Below are positions 46,705 to 58,670 of a DNA stretch of 64,000 bases, in pieces. The notes below the pieces were generated by a model. The model saw only the letters and a program-made list of their open reading frames with translations, made no database searches and was not told the DNA's origin. The position numbers and the translations under genes were made by a program. The stretch is from contig NW_019775506.1 in the NCBI RefSeq assembly GCF_001039355.2, positions 14,134 through 78,133 of the forward strand, in the 5' to 3' direction. Origin of the DNA: Lingula anatina (lineage: Eukaryota > Brachiopoda > Lingulata > Lingulida > Lingulidae). Every line of letters starts with the position of its first letter. Within the stretch, counting starts at the first letter, position 1.

Positions 46705-49700
46705 TTAATTTTTCATCCAGTTCGCTGTGGCCATTTTCCTGACAATGTCTCCATGCTGGGGATATTTTTGTAGTAAGTCCACACCTTTCTCCTCACTAGT
46801 GCTCCAGTCGCCCATGACAAAAGCTGAAAAATGGATTAAGAAATGTAATATGTTAAGTAATAATCTACCAGGGTCACAAATTGATTTTTCACTTGATATT
46901 CACAAATATGGCTCTGGCTAATCCATGACACTTTTCTCTGCAGTAAGCTAAGTGAGTTAACCTGTAGCCCTGGTAGAGGATACCTTTAAGTAGACTTTTA
47001 CTTAACTACGCATTAATTGCTTTTAAATGAACTAATATCAAATATGTGAAGTAAAAGGGTAAGCTTTAACTGTACAAAATGGCCATGTTCCTGGACCTTT
47101 TAAAAGTAATATTAGATAAAGAGAATCACCTGGAGCTAGAACTGCCCCAAAGAATACAGCTTCCGATGTGTCCATCAGTTCAAAGGCGTACCATGTCCCA
47201 TGGTGGACCAGCACCTGGTAGTTTGCCTCACTGTGGGACAGAGTGTCGCCCAAAATCTTGTTGGAATAATTTCCATCTTCATCAAGGAAGTGAAACTGGA
47301 ATTAAAGAAGACATCTATGTGTGATAATGTTAAGACACTTATTTGCTATGAGATATTAAGTTAGTTGATGCCTTTTTTCTTACATAAATGTGCACGCACA
47401 AACAGACACACACACACACTCTGTGACATGCTAACATCCACACCTAAACATATATAGAAATATAGATAAAGAATATCATATTTATTCCCATCTCATATAT
47501 ACTCAATCTCTTTCAAAATATAAATAATGTTGCTCATTTATGAAGTGTGTGTTACTTTAAAATATACATGCAATTGGTGGCAATTTCTTCTGATTATGTT
47601 AATATTACCTTTATAGCACCTCCTCCATGATAAATGAGCAGTTCATCAGACTTGTGGATATGCCATGCCAGGCCATTATTGCCCGCCTTTAAAACCATAT
47701 AAATAGAAGAGCCTGCTTGACGCTTGCCTTCATGACTGCAAAAATAAGATAAAAATTGACTTCACGTTGTTGAATCATTAATCTGAAAGGACACAATCTT
47801 TTTTATTGAAAAGTTGTCTAATGTGTGTTTTAGTTTGAAAGCCATCTCATATTTTTCATTATTTTAAAAACAGTTCTATAATCATTATGTCTGTAGACAT
47901 GTAAATGAATAAATCAAGATAAAAGTTTTAAAATCATAGTACATGTGCCATATTCTTCATTTCTGATGTATGTATTCATATTTTTTTGTTTATCTTTTAT
48001 TAATATAAAATAAATAAGTCCCTTCCTTTGGAAAATTAAAATAAACTAAAAAAAGCACTTTAAGAATACACACTTTCCCAAGGACAGCTCAATTCTCATT
48101 ATTAATTGATTTATTTATGGATCACCACTGAAATTTGGTTATAAGTTACCCCATTTCCAACTTATCCTGAAAATGTCATCAAAGAGATGGACACAGAAAC
48201 AAAAACATATAATAACCTCCAAACATGGAGGTTACAACTGCAAACCAATGGTAATTTGTAACCCTGTGTTATCTGTACCTTCCATTTGTGACTGTCACAG
48301 AGTGCTCTGTTCTCCACACTTCACTAAAGAATCCACCTCGACACACAGGGTGCGGAGCCAGTTGTAACTTTGATGCGATCAGTTCCATCATCTCTGTATC
48401 AAACCTAGATGAAATATTAATGAACAAAGATCAATGAATTGTTTTTTTTATCACAGAGGATTTAGGGAAAACAGTTACTTGTCAATGATCAATTCAAGGT
48501 TTTTTTAATATTTCTGCAACAAGTTGGAAGATACTTAATGAGGAAAATTTCACCTTGATTTCTTAATACATAATATATAAATTGTCCTTTGGTTTAATTT
48601 ACTATGCCATATCCTAATTCTTTTTCTAATTCATCTAAAGATATAATTCACACCAGAAATAGTACGAATTTCTGGACACTTAAAACAAAATTAAGAAACT
48701 ATCTTTAATAAATAATTATATATAATGACCCTTTAAAATTCCTATACTACTTATGCCCACAGCTAGGGGAAACAAAAAGCCATTGTTTGACAAAATTTAT
48801 ATATTTCAGAAAATGAAATCAGAAGAATAATTCAATTTTTTCAATTGAATTTCCTCACTTTTCTGGTCGGACAAGAACACTGTTCATAAAATCTGAAGAA
48901 GCCCTGTTAGTAGTGGCTAAAGCCTCAATAATGTCTTTATGCTGGGGGAACAATGGCACCAGTCCTCCCTCTGGTGGTGCTGACCAATCTTTGAACTCGA
49001 AACCTGCAGAACAAGAAAAAATATTTTTAAATAACAAGAATAACTAGAAAAGCACAGACCTCTGCAAGATCAGTTTAATTATAAATTAATTGACTAATGG
49101 ACACCTGTCAAAATCTACTTGATTCTAAGTTAGACCATTTACCAAACAAAGCTACTCAGTGAATTTAGAGTAAAACAAAAATACAGTTTGGAAGTTATGG
49201 GGTGAACATCAACAAAATTGTGCAAAAAAAAAAAATAAATAAAAATAAAAAAAAAAAAAAAAAAACAATAATTACTGTAAATGTAAACTTATCATGCTGA
49301 TTTTCGAATGCAACCTGCCCCCTTTACCAAACAATTAAAGCCACTCGGTCAACCTAAAGTAAAACAAAAATATGGTTTGGCAGTTATGGGGCTAACAACA
49401 TGTGTCAGACAGCAACAGAGACAACATGGGTCACGGAAAGACCAATCAGAATTTATAGTGTCTGTATATAAAAACCAATGCTTGTTATGAAATTTACTAA
49501 CCTGGTGCCACTACTTCACTATAGAAGGCATATTGCAGTTTGTCAGTCAGTTCATAAGCAAACCAAGAACCATGTGGAATAACAACTTGGAAATCTGCTT
49601 CTTCATTCGTCAAGGTGTTGCCTAGCAACTTACTTTGGTATTTGCCATCTGGGAGTATAAGGTGGATCTAAATATTACAAAACAGAAAAAGCTATTTTAT

Positions 49701-50357
49701 CTTTTCAAACAATCATTTTTATTTTGTGATAGGAAATAAACTACACCCTGGAGATGATTAAATTAAGCAGTCTAAAATGCTATTGCAATCATTTGAAATC
49801 ATTGAAAATTTCACCTTTAAAGGAACACCATGGTGAAAGAAAAGAACTTCATCCGACTTTAATTTATGCCATGTCATCTTTTCCTCTCCACTCAACAGAA
49901 GGTATATAGAGGTTCCCGCCCTTCTGGTTTCATCACCAAATCTTCAGAAGAAAAGAAAACAGTTTCAAGGAGCTGATTAATTGTTTGACATTTAGTTGAG
50001 AAGTACATGTGGTATAAAGAGATTCTTGATTATATATACAGAACTATAGTATATCATGAATGAAACCGTGTTGCATCCTCATCAGAAAGGCTTTACATGA
50101 TCCATCAGTGACAAGCAAAATCATCCATAATGAAAATGCAATTATTTGTAAAATTAAACGTATACATGAGTAAGAGAATTTTTTTCAAGAAAAATTCACT
50201 TCAGATAGGATATACCTTTAAAAATATTAATTTTAGTATGCACTTACTCTCCAGTGTCCACTTTGACCATATGTTCTGTAAACCAGGTACATTTAATCAT
50301 TCCAGTGACTGAGTGAGGCTCAAAGCCCATACTTGTGGCAAACGTTGACAAGTTCAT
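46705..50357 (-). CDS. Tandem two-domain Cupin_5 (DUF985) protein
   Basis: Eight exons on the minus strand join in phase to 361 residues: 50357-50248, 49941-49815, 49667-49502, 49003-48859, 48404-48279, 47735-47609, 47295-47130, 46823-46705. Two copies of one Cupin_5 domain with matching exon structure. Domain 1 (about 10-150): TSIYLLLSGEEKMTWHKLKS, SDEVLFFHHG, PHGSWFAYEL, APGFEF. Domain 2 (about 190-345): LAPHPVCRGGFFSEVW, SSIYMVLKAG, SDELLIYHGGG, VHHGTWYAFEL, LAPAFVMGDW. The family (yeast YML079W-like) is a small beta barrel of unsettled function. Domain 2 keeps a PHPxxxGG start that domain 1 has lost (PHSVTGM), while both keep the WH..KSDE core. The first ATG follows an AG acceptor directly, so an untranslated 5' exon, or a further coding exon, may lie upstream. 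Confidence 0.88.
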
Positions 50358-53006
50358 TCTAAAAATAAAGTAAACAACTGAAAACAATTAATTCTTCATT
50401 ATCAAGAATAACCTGGTGTCATAAAGGGTGTTACATATATTTTCAAGTAAGACAGAAATATAGACATATATAATAATAATTTGATAAAATAATTTGTTTG
50501 TTATAATTCAGAAGTGGGTGACATTCTGTAGTTTACATATATAATAATTTTAATGCTTAGGGATTATTTGTTAGGCAACATCTCTTTGGTTTTAAGATCC
50601 CCTTGTTTGCTGCATGCATGATGTATGAATATTTGGCCACTGATGTCCAATGTTTGCCTAAAATAAATGTGCATGTGTGTACAGGTAATATTTGTACAGT
50701 GTACATGTAGCTGCACCAGAATGTACTCTTTTCCTCACAACCATAGTTACAAATTAATTTAGCCACCACCCTAAACTTCAGGAGTTTTGTGTAGAAATAA
50801 GTCTATCAGCATTGGGCCTTTTTGATTTTTTTCCCTGCCATATGTAAAATTAAAAAAAAAAGTGCGTTTGCTACAGCAATTAAATGAAGTCTTTGAGGGC
50901 TTGCTTTGCAACATTGTTACATGTACAGGAACATTGCACAAAATTGTTTGATATACAGACGTTCACAATGTTCTTTAGAAAATGCTTTTAATGAATAAGC
51001 TAATAAATATGAACTGTCTTCTTTAGCCGCAAGTAAAAGAAGATGGACCTTTCAGTGCCGCTCCGCGTCCTGAGGTTACCCACATGTGGACTGTTTACAC
51101 GTTATCCCATTCTAGGTCACCTATTTTAACGGGCTGTTTTTTTTATTGGTTTTTGATTGGTCTACACAAAACGGTGTCATGATATACCACAATTATGGAT
51201 AAAAGCTTACTTGATTGTGAAAGATATCCAGGGTTTGTTTCTTTAAAAAGAATAGTTAATGATAAATTTATAGTATTTATTTATTTTCTTTATTCACTAC
51301 TGATATAGTATTCACATATTTGAGACATTTGACGTACAATTGGTATTACTTTTATGGTAATGTCATGTGACTTCGGCGTACGGAGACGAGTATGGAGGGA
51401 ACATTCAAAAGCAATACGACTTTATCAGAAATATTTGTTGATTTTACGGTTTGTACTGTTGCAATTTTTGTAATTCTTTATTTTTCGATTATGATGTTCC
51501 ATGAAGTAGAGCATAGTTAGCCCCTTGTGCGAGGTTCTTTGTTTATCAATGTATAATTCCTAGAAATTTGTTCCCTGTCATTGTATTCAAATTGTAATGT
51601 ACATGTACTAATCACTTGGCTTTTTTTCTAATAAAGCCAGAGACTTTAAGTTTGATATACAGATATATGTTTAACTGGCTATGAATTAAGTTCTCTTTTA
51701 GATCAAAAGTTCTTCGGGTGACACCGTGCATGTCCTTTTTTCAGATGTCACTTCTTAAATCAGACAAAAGTCGCCCCACCTGATATCTACCCCCTAAATA
51801 ATGGCATATAGAAACTTGAAATTTGTCACATAATTAAGAAAGGGATCAAGGAATGCATACTTAATTGAAATTTGGTTCTGACCTTTTCCCAGGCAGAGTA
51901 AAGTGCATGTGAAGTAGGCAAAGTGAAATAAATTTTGTTCACAGGTGCATGTAATATGGGAAATACAAATTGAGTCAATGTATATTTCGAAGCATATGCA
52001 GTAGAACTTGACATAATGTTGGCTTAATGGGGAACAATGGGAAGGAGGTGACAGAAAAATTAAAACAAATGTATTTCCCTAAATTTCCAAAAAAATCTGA
52101 CATGCAGGTTAAAAGCTCAAGTCATTGTTCTTATAATATACATGGAATATATTTTGTTTTGCAGCAATTTGCCAATATTTGAATTAAATGAACAAGTTTG
52201 TTCTTTTAAATTTATATATTCATCCTTTCCTAGATCATCAAGATATTGCCCAAGTGGTAGTACTAGCTGTTATTAGCCATTTGTTAACTCTGGTCGGTTG
52301 ACTATGCAGTATTTATATCCTTAGTTACGAAGCACCATGACATGTAAAATTAAAAGAAAGCTGATACTCTAGGGATGCTTTTTGTGTGAAGAACAACCAG
52401 CGCCACATTTAATCATCTGCAATACCAACTAATATGTGGTGTTTTGACTTGTTAAGTTGTATACAATGTCTTACTGAGTAGTTACGTTTCTTGTCCCAAT
52501 AATAATGGTTTGAGTATCAGGAGAGAGAAGTGCATAAATTAGACAGCAGAGTTGCTCAGTTACTTGAGATACTGGGTTCTCATCCAGGCTATGGGCCTTC
52601 TGTGGTTGACATATGATGATGTGATCAAACTTTGTCCTGTCTGACTAGTGCAGTTGAACCATGCTTCCACGTTCTTTTCTATTTGTTTATTTTATTTTAT
52701 TTTTCTTTCCTTATATTTACAAATGGATACTTTTATTAGGAAATGATTGATTAACTGCAAATAAGTAAACACTGGATAAACCCAGGTTGCATATATAGTG
52801 TGTGTGTTTTTTTTTTTACCTTATTCTGTTGAAAATGCAACATTTGAAAGTTAAATTTTATAACTAAATAATTATGATAATAACAAGAATGATTTATCAC
52901 ATGGACGATAATACTTTTTGTTAGTAATAATTCATTTCTAAAAAGTTGAAAACTTCTGCCATGTAAAACTACGGAAAATGGCTTTTATGTCCTGATTTCT
53001 TTTTAG
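50358..53006. other. Divergent intergenic region cupin / centriolin
   Basis: No coding exon recognised. Two GC-richer patches at about 51030-51100 and 51365-51410 could be the upstream promoters or 5' exons of the two divergent genes. The centriolin coding exon at 53021 follows an acceptor at 53006, so an untranslated first exon is expected in this region. Confidence 0.5.
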
Positions 53007-53020
53007 GTTGGCTATGAGAT

Positions 53021-56000
53021 ATGAGCAGAGTAGGCAGACAAGCGGTAACAAGAGGGGGAAGAGGAGGACAACCACTTGGGTCAAGGGTTAAAGCTCAACC
53101 TGTGCCTGGTGGGTCAAGGGTTAAACAAAATCCTCCACTTGAAGATAAAACTAATCTGAGAGAACCCATGGCAGATAGAGGAGGTGAGTGATTTCATATA
53201 TGTAATGTTAGCTCTTGATATCAATGTTTCAGGAAAATTATCAGAAGTTGCAATTTACTTTGCTGTACTTCCACAGGTTTAGTTGTGTACCTTATTGTAT
53301 TAGCTTGCAACTGGTGTGTTTTCAATAAAATGATTCAATATACTAATAAAGGGTCCATTCCCATGAAACTATTATTCCACATAGATTGATTTTTAACTCC
53401 CTGGGAAAACCTCTGAATGCAATCAATTGGAAACGAGGAGTCCTGTCATTCAGTTAAGCTGATTGTGTTCAGCAAAAGTCTCCCCAGAGTTCGATTGATC
53501 TACATAGAGCGATAGTTTCATTGGAAATTGGTCTTAACATGTATCAAGATAAACAGCATGTTGTATGTAATTACTATTCTAACATTTAGGTCAGCCTGGG
53601 GTCAGGTACATTACAGATGACCTCATCAGGAGAGTGACCAAAGAGCAGCACCTGGACCAGGTCACTGTCCTCAACCTGACTCTGTCAAAGGAAGGAGGGA
53701 AGAAAATAAAAGTATGTTTTAAAAAGATGCATTTGATTTTTTTCTCTCATTTGTTTGCATGTTGTTGTCATGAGATAATCTAGTGTTCAGATTTTTGTAG
53801 AAATGATCACTATGACAGTAACATTTTATGTATATTTATAGCTTTTTGTTATGAATTATTTGTGAAATGTTAGAAAAATGAGTAAATATTGGTATGAGTT
53901 AAAATGTTTTATTAAAGTTATTTTTCATACCATTTTTGGTGCATCTATATTTTAACAAAATTTGTGAAAATAATCAATATCATACCTTATTTTACTAAAA
54001 GCAAAATTTGATACAAATTCACAAGATCTGTCATTTTTTATCATGTTTCAATTTTATTCCAGTACATAGAAAACTTGGATGGCCTAAGACGCTTACAGGT
54101 GCTGAACCTCAGTTGCAACATGATTGAAAAAATGGAAAAGTTGGAGAAACTTACAAAATTACGAGAACTCAACCTATCTTTTAACCGGATTTCAAAGATA
54201 GAAGGGATAGAGACACTAGCAGCCCTTCAGGTTTTGAATTTGACTGGAAACAACATAGAATCACTACCTCACTGGCTTGGAAAGAAGTTGAGATCTCTGA
54301 GAGTGATTAGATTAGCGAAGAACAAACTGCAGTCTGTAAGTTCCATCTAGTATGAAAAAGACTGGATTTATCAGGGCTCGACACTAACGACTCTTCAAGA
54401 CTGGCAAACACTCAGTTAGAACAGGTGAAGTTTCAGGGTGGGCTGTCCGATGAACAGGTCATGTTTTATGAGTATTTTTGATCAAAAATCTTGAAAACAA
54501 ATCATTTTCATTGCATGCTGCACTTCCTGACACTGTCATTTGTTTATAATTATAAATGAATAGCCCTAGCCAGTTACAGGTTCTATTAATAGACAAGTTA
54601 GTGTCCAGCCCTGTTTATTGCTTATCTTTGATAAACGACTTGATAGGTCAGCTTTGCAATTTATGCCCTTTCTTCTTATGGATATGTTTAATTTTAAAAT
54701 CATCTTATATCTTCCTGGGGAGCATACAGTCTGAGCAGTAATATATGAGGCACTCAGAATAAGTAACTGCAATTACCATGCTCTGTCTTGACTAATTGTT
54801 GAAACAACCTGCTTTTTAAGTCACTCATAAGTATTCTAGGATATTTTGGTGGTTTCTTACTAGTACTTAACCTGAAATTCTTTAATGTGGATAAAAATGT
54901 TTTCTTCAGCTTATAATTGTTATTATTATTAGCTTTTATTGTTATTTTTTCCTTTTATTTATTTATATATTTTGATTTTAATTTTGTTTTATTTTTGACT
55001 CTGGGCTGTCAAGTTGGATATTGTTATTTGATGCTTATGTTAAGCCAAAATGAAGAGTAGGTCATACTATACTAGCTAGTGTTTGTCAGAATAGCCTCCA
55101 CAGTAATTCACAAGCAGTGGTCATTGGGTGAGCATTTCACCTTAATCTTATGGGAATATTAGGTTTTATGACTCCAAGGGCCTTCCTGTTCCAGCTAAGT
55201 GAACTTGCCAAGCTGAAGAGTCTTCAAGACCTCAGCCAGCTGACTGTGACAGAGAACCCAGTCACTGAGCTGCCTCACGCACATCTTTACCTAATCTTTC
55301 ATCTGCGGTCACTGGAGGTCTTGGATGGCCAGCAGCTGGACATTGAGGAGAGAGAGGAGGCTGACCAGAGGTTTCAACAAGGTTTGTGTGTCTAGAATGT
55401 ACGGTAATTACTAGATCTTTTCGATGTGAAAAAATTATCCATGTAGGACACAAACTTATTTGCATGATATGACATCAGTCAGTTTTTATGATATAAAACA
55501 ACAACCTATTTTATTTTAATAAAATTAAGATTCTAGCTCATTTAGCTCACAGGTGTACACGCAGGCCTGCACAAGGCAGTCATTTTGTCTCTTCCAATGT
55601 CCTCATCCCCTTGAAAAAAAAATACTTCTAAATGCCCCAATTTGACTTCAGATGAAATAGAGAATTTAGAAAGGCAGCTGGAGGACACTCAGCGCAGGCT
55701 TGAAGAGCTACAAGATGAGCACAACAAGTCTGTACATGAGATACAGGAGAAAGAAAAACAAGAGAGGTCAAGGAAAAAGAAGGCAGGAGCAGCAGAAGAA
55801 AAAATAAAGGAGATGGAGAGAGAAATACAAACCAAAGATGATCTGGTAAGTCAGTGGGGTTTTAAGATCAAATTGTGGAAACAGTATGCATGAATTACAT
55901 CCAGTCAGCATATAAGTAGTCTAGAGGCTTCAGAGACCCTTTTCAGGTTCAGTAAGAGAGCATTTGTTACTGAGGAAAATTAGCAGCACAAGTTATTTTG

Positions 56001-56944
56001 GTAATTTTGTTTGTGTTCATCTTAGAAGTGAGGCAATGGATAGGAAAAAAATTGTATGGATATCTTGAGGTAACACACCAAGTCAGTTTTAAAACTGCAT
56101 TATTTCCTTATCTTTCCAGCTGAAAAGGAAGACTGCTGAGCTGACCAAAGCGTGTCAGAAACACTATGAGCTGGAGCAAGAGTTGGCTTTCTTCAAAATT
56201 GATGCCAAATTTGAAAATTTGGGGAAAATTCCAACCCCAGGAAATGGGGTGAGTGTATATTTACAGCATTTGAAATGTGAATGAAGTATTTAAAAAAATA
56301 TGGTTGTAAAATTGTTGTCTAATTTCTCCCAGTTGGGGACAATGTATAATTATATCTTTAATTATTGGTGTTTGACTTTGTACAACTTTATTAAAATAAA
56401 AAGCTATTTTGTCAGAATTTTAAATGTTATTTTAAAAAATCATTATGCCCTTTACATCAGTGCCTCAGGTGGTACTTTGAAAGAATAAAAGTGAAAATAC
56501 AAAACTTATTTTCAGTAAAAATAGCATAAAATGTATCAACACAAAGGTTGCCATAATGTTGGGGATACCAATAGGTTGCAAATCTGATAAAAATTACATG
56601 TAAATGTGGCAATTTGGACCTGAAATTGATTCATTTTTGTGTCAGTCTTTCTAAAATTTACTTTGAAAGATTCCCCAGTCACATTCTTGGTTTTGAGGAT
56701 CTTTTCTCTGTATAGGATGTTGAAGAAAGTGAGCTAGGTGCAGAAAGCCCATACATTGGCAGGGCAAGGTACAAAAGTAATGTGTATGCCTTTGAACGAA
56801 CCCTTCCCAATGGGTCAAAGCCAGTTAAACTGCACCAGATTCAGCATGATGTGGGGGACTCTGGGATAGATCGTGAAGTCCGTGATAAACTCCACCGGGC
56901 TTTAGATAACCAGCTAGGTGACAAGCAAAAAGCCATAGACAGAG
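53021..56944 (+). CDS. CNTRL: Centriolin N-terminal exons (3' incomplete)
   Basis: Seven exons join in phase to 432 residues: 53021-53183, 53590-53711, 54063-54335, 55195-55381, 55652-55845, 56120-56248, 56716-56944. Order: basic Gly-rich N-terminus; VRYITDDLIRRVTKEQHL and LTLSKEGGKKIKYIENL; leucine-rich repeats at about 96-210 (LQVLNLSCNMIEKMEKL, LRELNLSFNRISKIEGI, WLGKKLRSLRVIRL, NPVTELPH); coiled coil at about 250-360; KACQKHYELEQELAFFKIDAKFE; PYIGRARYKSN. The order and wording match vertebrate centriolin, a mother-centriole subdistal-appendage and midbody protein over 2000 residues long. Here the rest of the coiled coil is missing. The exon at 56944 has a good donor (GTGAGT), but no further plus-strand exon is seen before the right edge. 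Reading past the donor stops after five codons, with AATAAA 7 bp later, so a short isoform is possible. Confidence 0.88.
53351..53534. mobile_element. MITE, family B, in centriolin intron 1
   Basis: Left end GGGTCCATTCCCATGAAACTAT... and right end ...ATAGTTTCATTGGAAATTGGTC are inverted repeats of about 45 bp. Same family as 62419-62664 and the fragment at 38.9 kb. Confidence 0.82.
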
Positions 56945-57275
56945 GTGAGTGGGAATGAATTAGGAATAAAATACAGATGCTCTTGAGTTATGCATCCATT
57001 TATATATATTTATATATTCATTCATCTATTTATTTGATTTTGTTATTTTTGTTATTGTTATTTTTGTATTTGATTTTTTTTCATTGCTAAAGGAGTAATT
57101 ATTTATAAAAGAAAAGGGATAAGGCTATTTTAAATTATCAAATTTTTTTTTTTTATCTTTTACAGCAATGTTTAGATGTTGGTTTTGTTGTTTCAATGCA
57201 TATGATTTTTACCAGTTTTGCCATACTTGCCAGTTAAAGTTGAAAACAAAGACTTATTTGAAACTGAAAGTTTCT

Positions 57276-57281
57276 TTATTT
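57276..57281 (-). terminator. Possible minus-strand polyadenylation signal
   Basis: TTTATT on the plus strand reads AATAAA on the minus strand. It would end a 3' UTR running from the stop codon at 57849. Confidence 0.35.
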
Positions 57282-57462
57282 TATGATACAACAAGACACA
57301 AGGTTCACTACAACATCAACATGTTAAATGTGACAATTAGTTTTTGAAGGCTAATAATGAAATTTTACAAGAACTAACATTAAAAAAATACCTGCAGTGC
57401 TTTACAACTAATGTTATTAGAATATTAATAATACCAATAAAGCAACAAAAAAAATATAAGTG

Positions 57463-57785
57463 AACAGGGATAAGTGATGTGAACACCATATGGCTTATCT
57501 TTGAATTAAGTCAAGAGTGCATTTTTAACATTATATATATATTAGGACAAAATGATTATATCTGACAATTCCATAAATTCCGTAAATTGTACAGGAAATG
57601 GAAAAATAAAAATTGATAATCTGTTCACAATGAAACAACCAATACATAAATGAACAGGGGTTAGGGATATGAACTAAACACAATTCAGTTCATCTTTGAA
57701 TTAAGCCAAGAATACATTTTTGACATTATATATGTATATTAAGGATGAAAATTGTTGACAGTACCATAAATATTGTATGGGGAAT
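57463..57785. repeat. Diverged ~190-bp tandem duplication
   Basis: 57463-57605 and 57652-57785 share GAACAGGG, ATCTTTGAATTAAG.CAAGA, ACATTATATAT and CATAAAT segments in the same order. It lies in the presumed 3' UTR of the minus-strand exon at 57849. Confidence 0.65.
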
Positions 57786-57848
57786 GAAAAAAAATCATTT
57801 GATATTTTTTTCACAATGAAGCAACCGTTTTTTATTACTAGTACTTGT

Positions 57849-58030
57849 CTAAAGGACCTGCCATTTCTGTATATAATGTATTATCCTATCTTGGATGTTT
57901 TGTGCCAGTTGTAATTTTTTAGCTTGACTGGTCTGTGCACTTGTTACTTGTTTTACAACATTTTCAATTAAATAATTAAGCTCTACTTCTTTCTCAAAGC
58001 ATAAGACTGCTATTTCATAAGGAAATACTG
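57849..58030 (-). CDS. Possible terminal exon of an unknown minus-strand gene
   Basis: Open minus-strand frame reading ..FEKEVELNYLIENVVKQV and QLAQNIQDRIIHYIQKWQ, ending in TAG at 57851-57849. It is charged, strongly helical and free of low-complexity bias, unlike the surrounding AT-rich DNA. A minus-strand AATAAA lies about 570 bp further on. The acceptor is weak (candidate TGGTGTCAG at 58026-58034) and no upstream exon was found. I do not recognise the protein. It might also be chance. Confidence 0.3.
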
Positions 58031-58670
58031 ACACCAGGTACTTTCATTAATTTGTTTTTAAGGTCTGAATTGGGAAAGAGTTATGGCCTTGTGGGATATA
58101 AAAACAAAAAATATAACCTTGAAACAGTTTCAGACACTTATAGTATACCTTTAAAATTAATTTTAAAAAATAAATCCACATGATAGTATACCTTCAAAAT
58201 TAATTTAAAAAAATAAATCCACGTGGTTTTATTTCCCCCTGCAGTTATTTCATATTAACAAAAAGAGTGATAAGTGAGAAAATGGTACAACAGCACAACG
58301 AGAACTGACAATTGTTTTCTTATATGAAATTCTGTACTAGGGCATAGAAACATTAAATTTGGTAGAAAAAACATTCTCCTAGTTTTTTTTTTATTAAAAT
58401 ATACCCTTTGCTTAGAAAAATTATTAACTATAAACCTGTTTTCAAGCTTCACATTAATTTTTTATTTTCACAGTTGAAATACACTAGTCTTTGTCTCTAA
58501 AAACAAGAAACTGAATTTGGGCTGCCTTATATTTTTTAATCTTTTTTCCTGGGGGAGGGTCTTTGCTCTTGATGTGCTCTTTGGTTATATCATAAAATTA
58601 TTGCTATTTTAGTTGAGCTGTGCTTCATTTACTTTGAGACTCCAGTGGCATGTCAAATACATTATATCTG

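Noticed and set aside
54075-54350. LRR region as a small stand-alone LRR protein
   Set aside because: It is one exon of the centriolin gene, in phase with exons on both sides.
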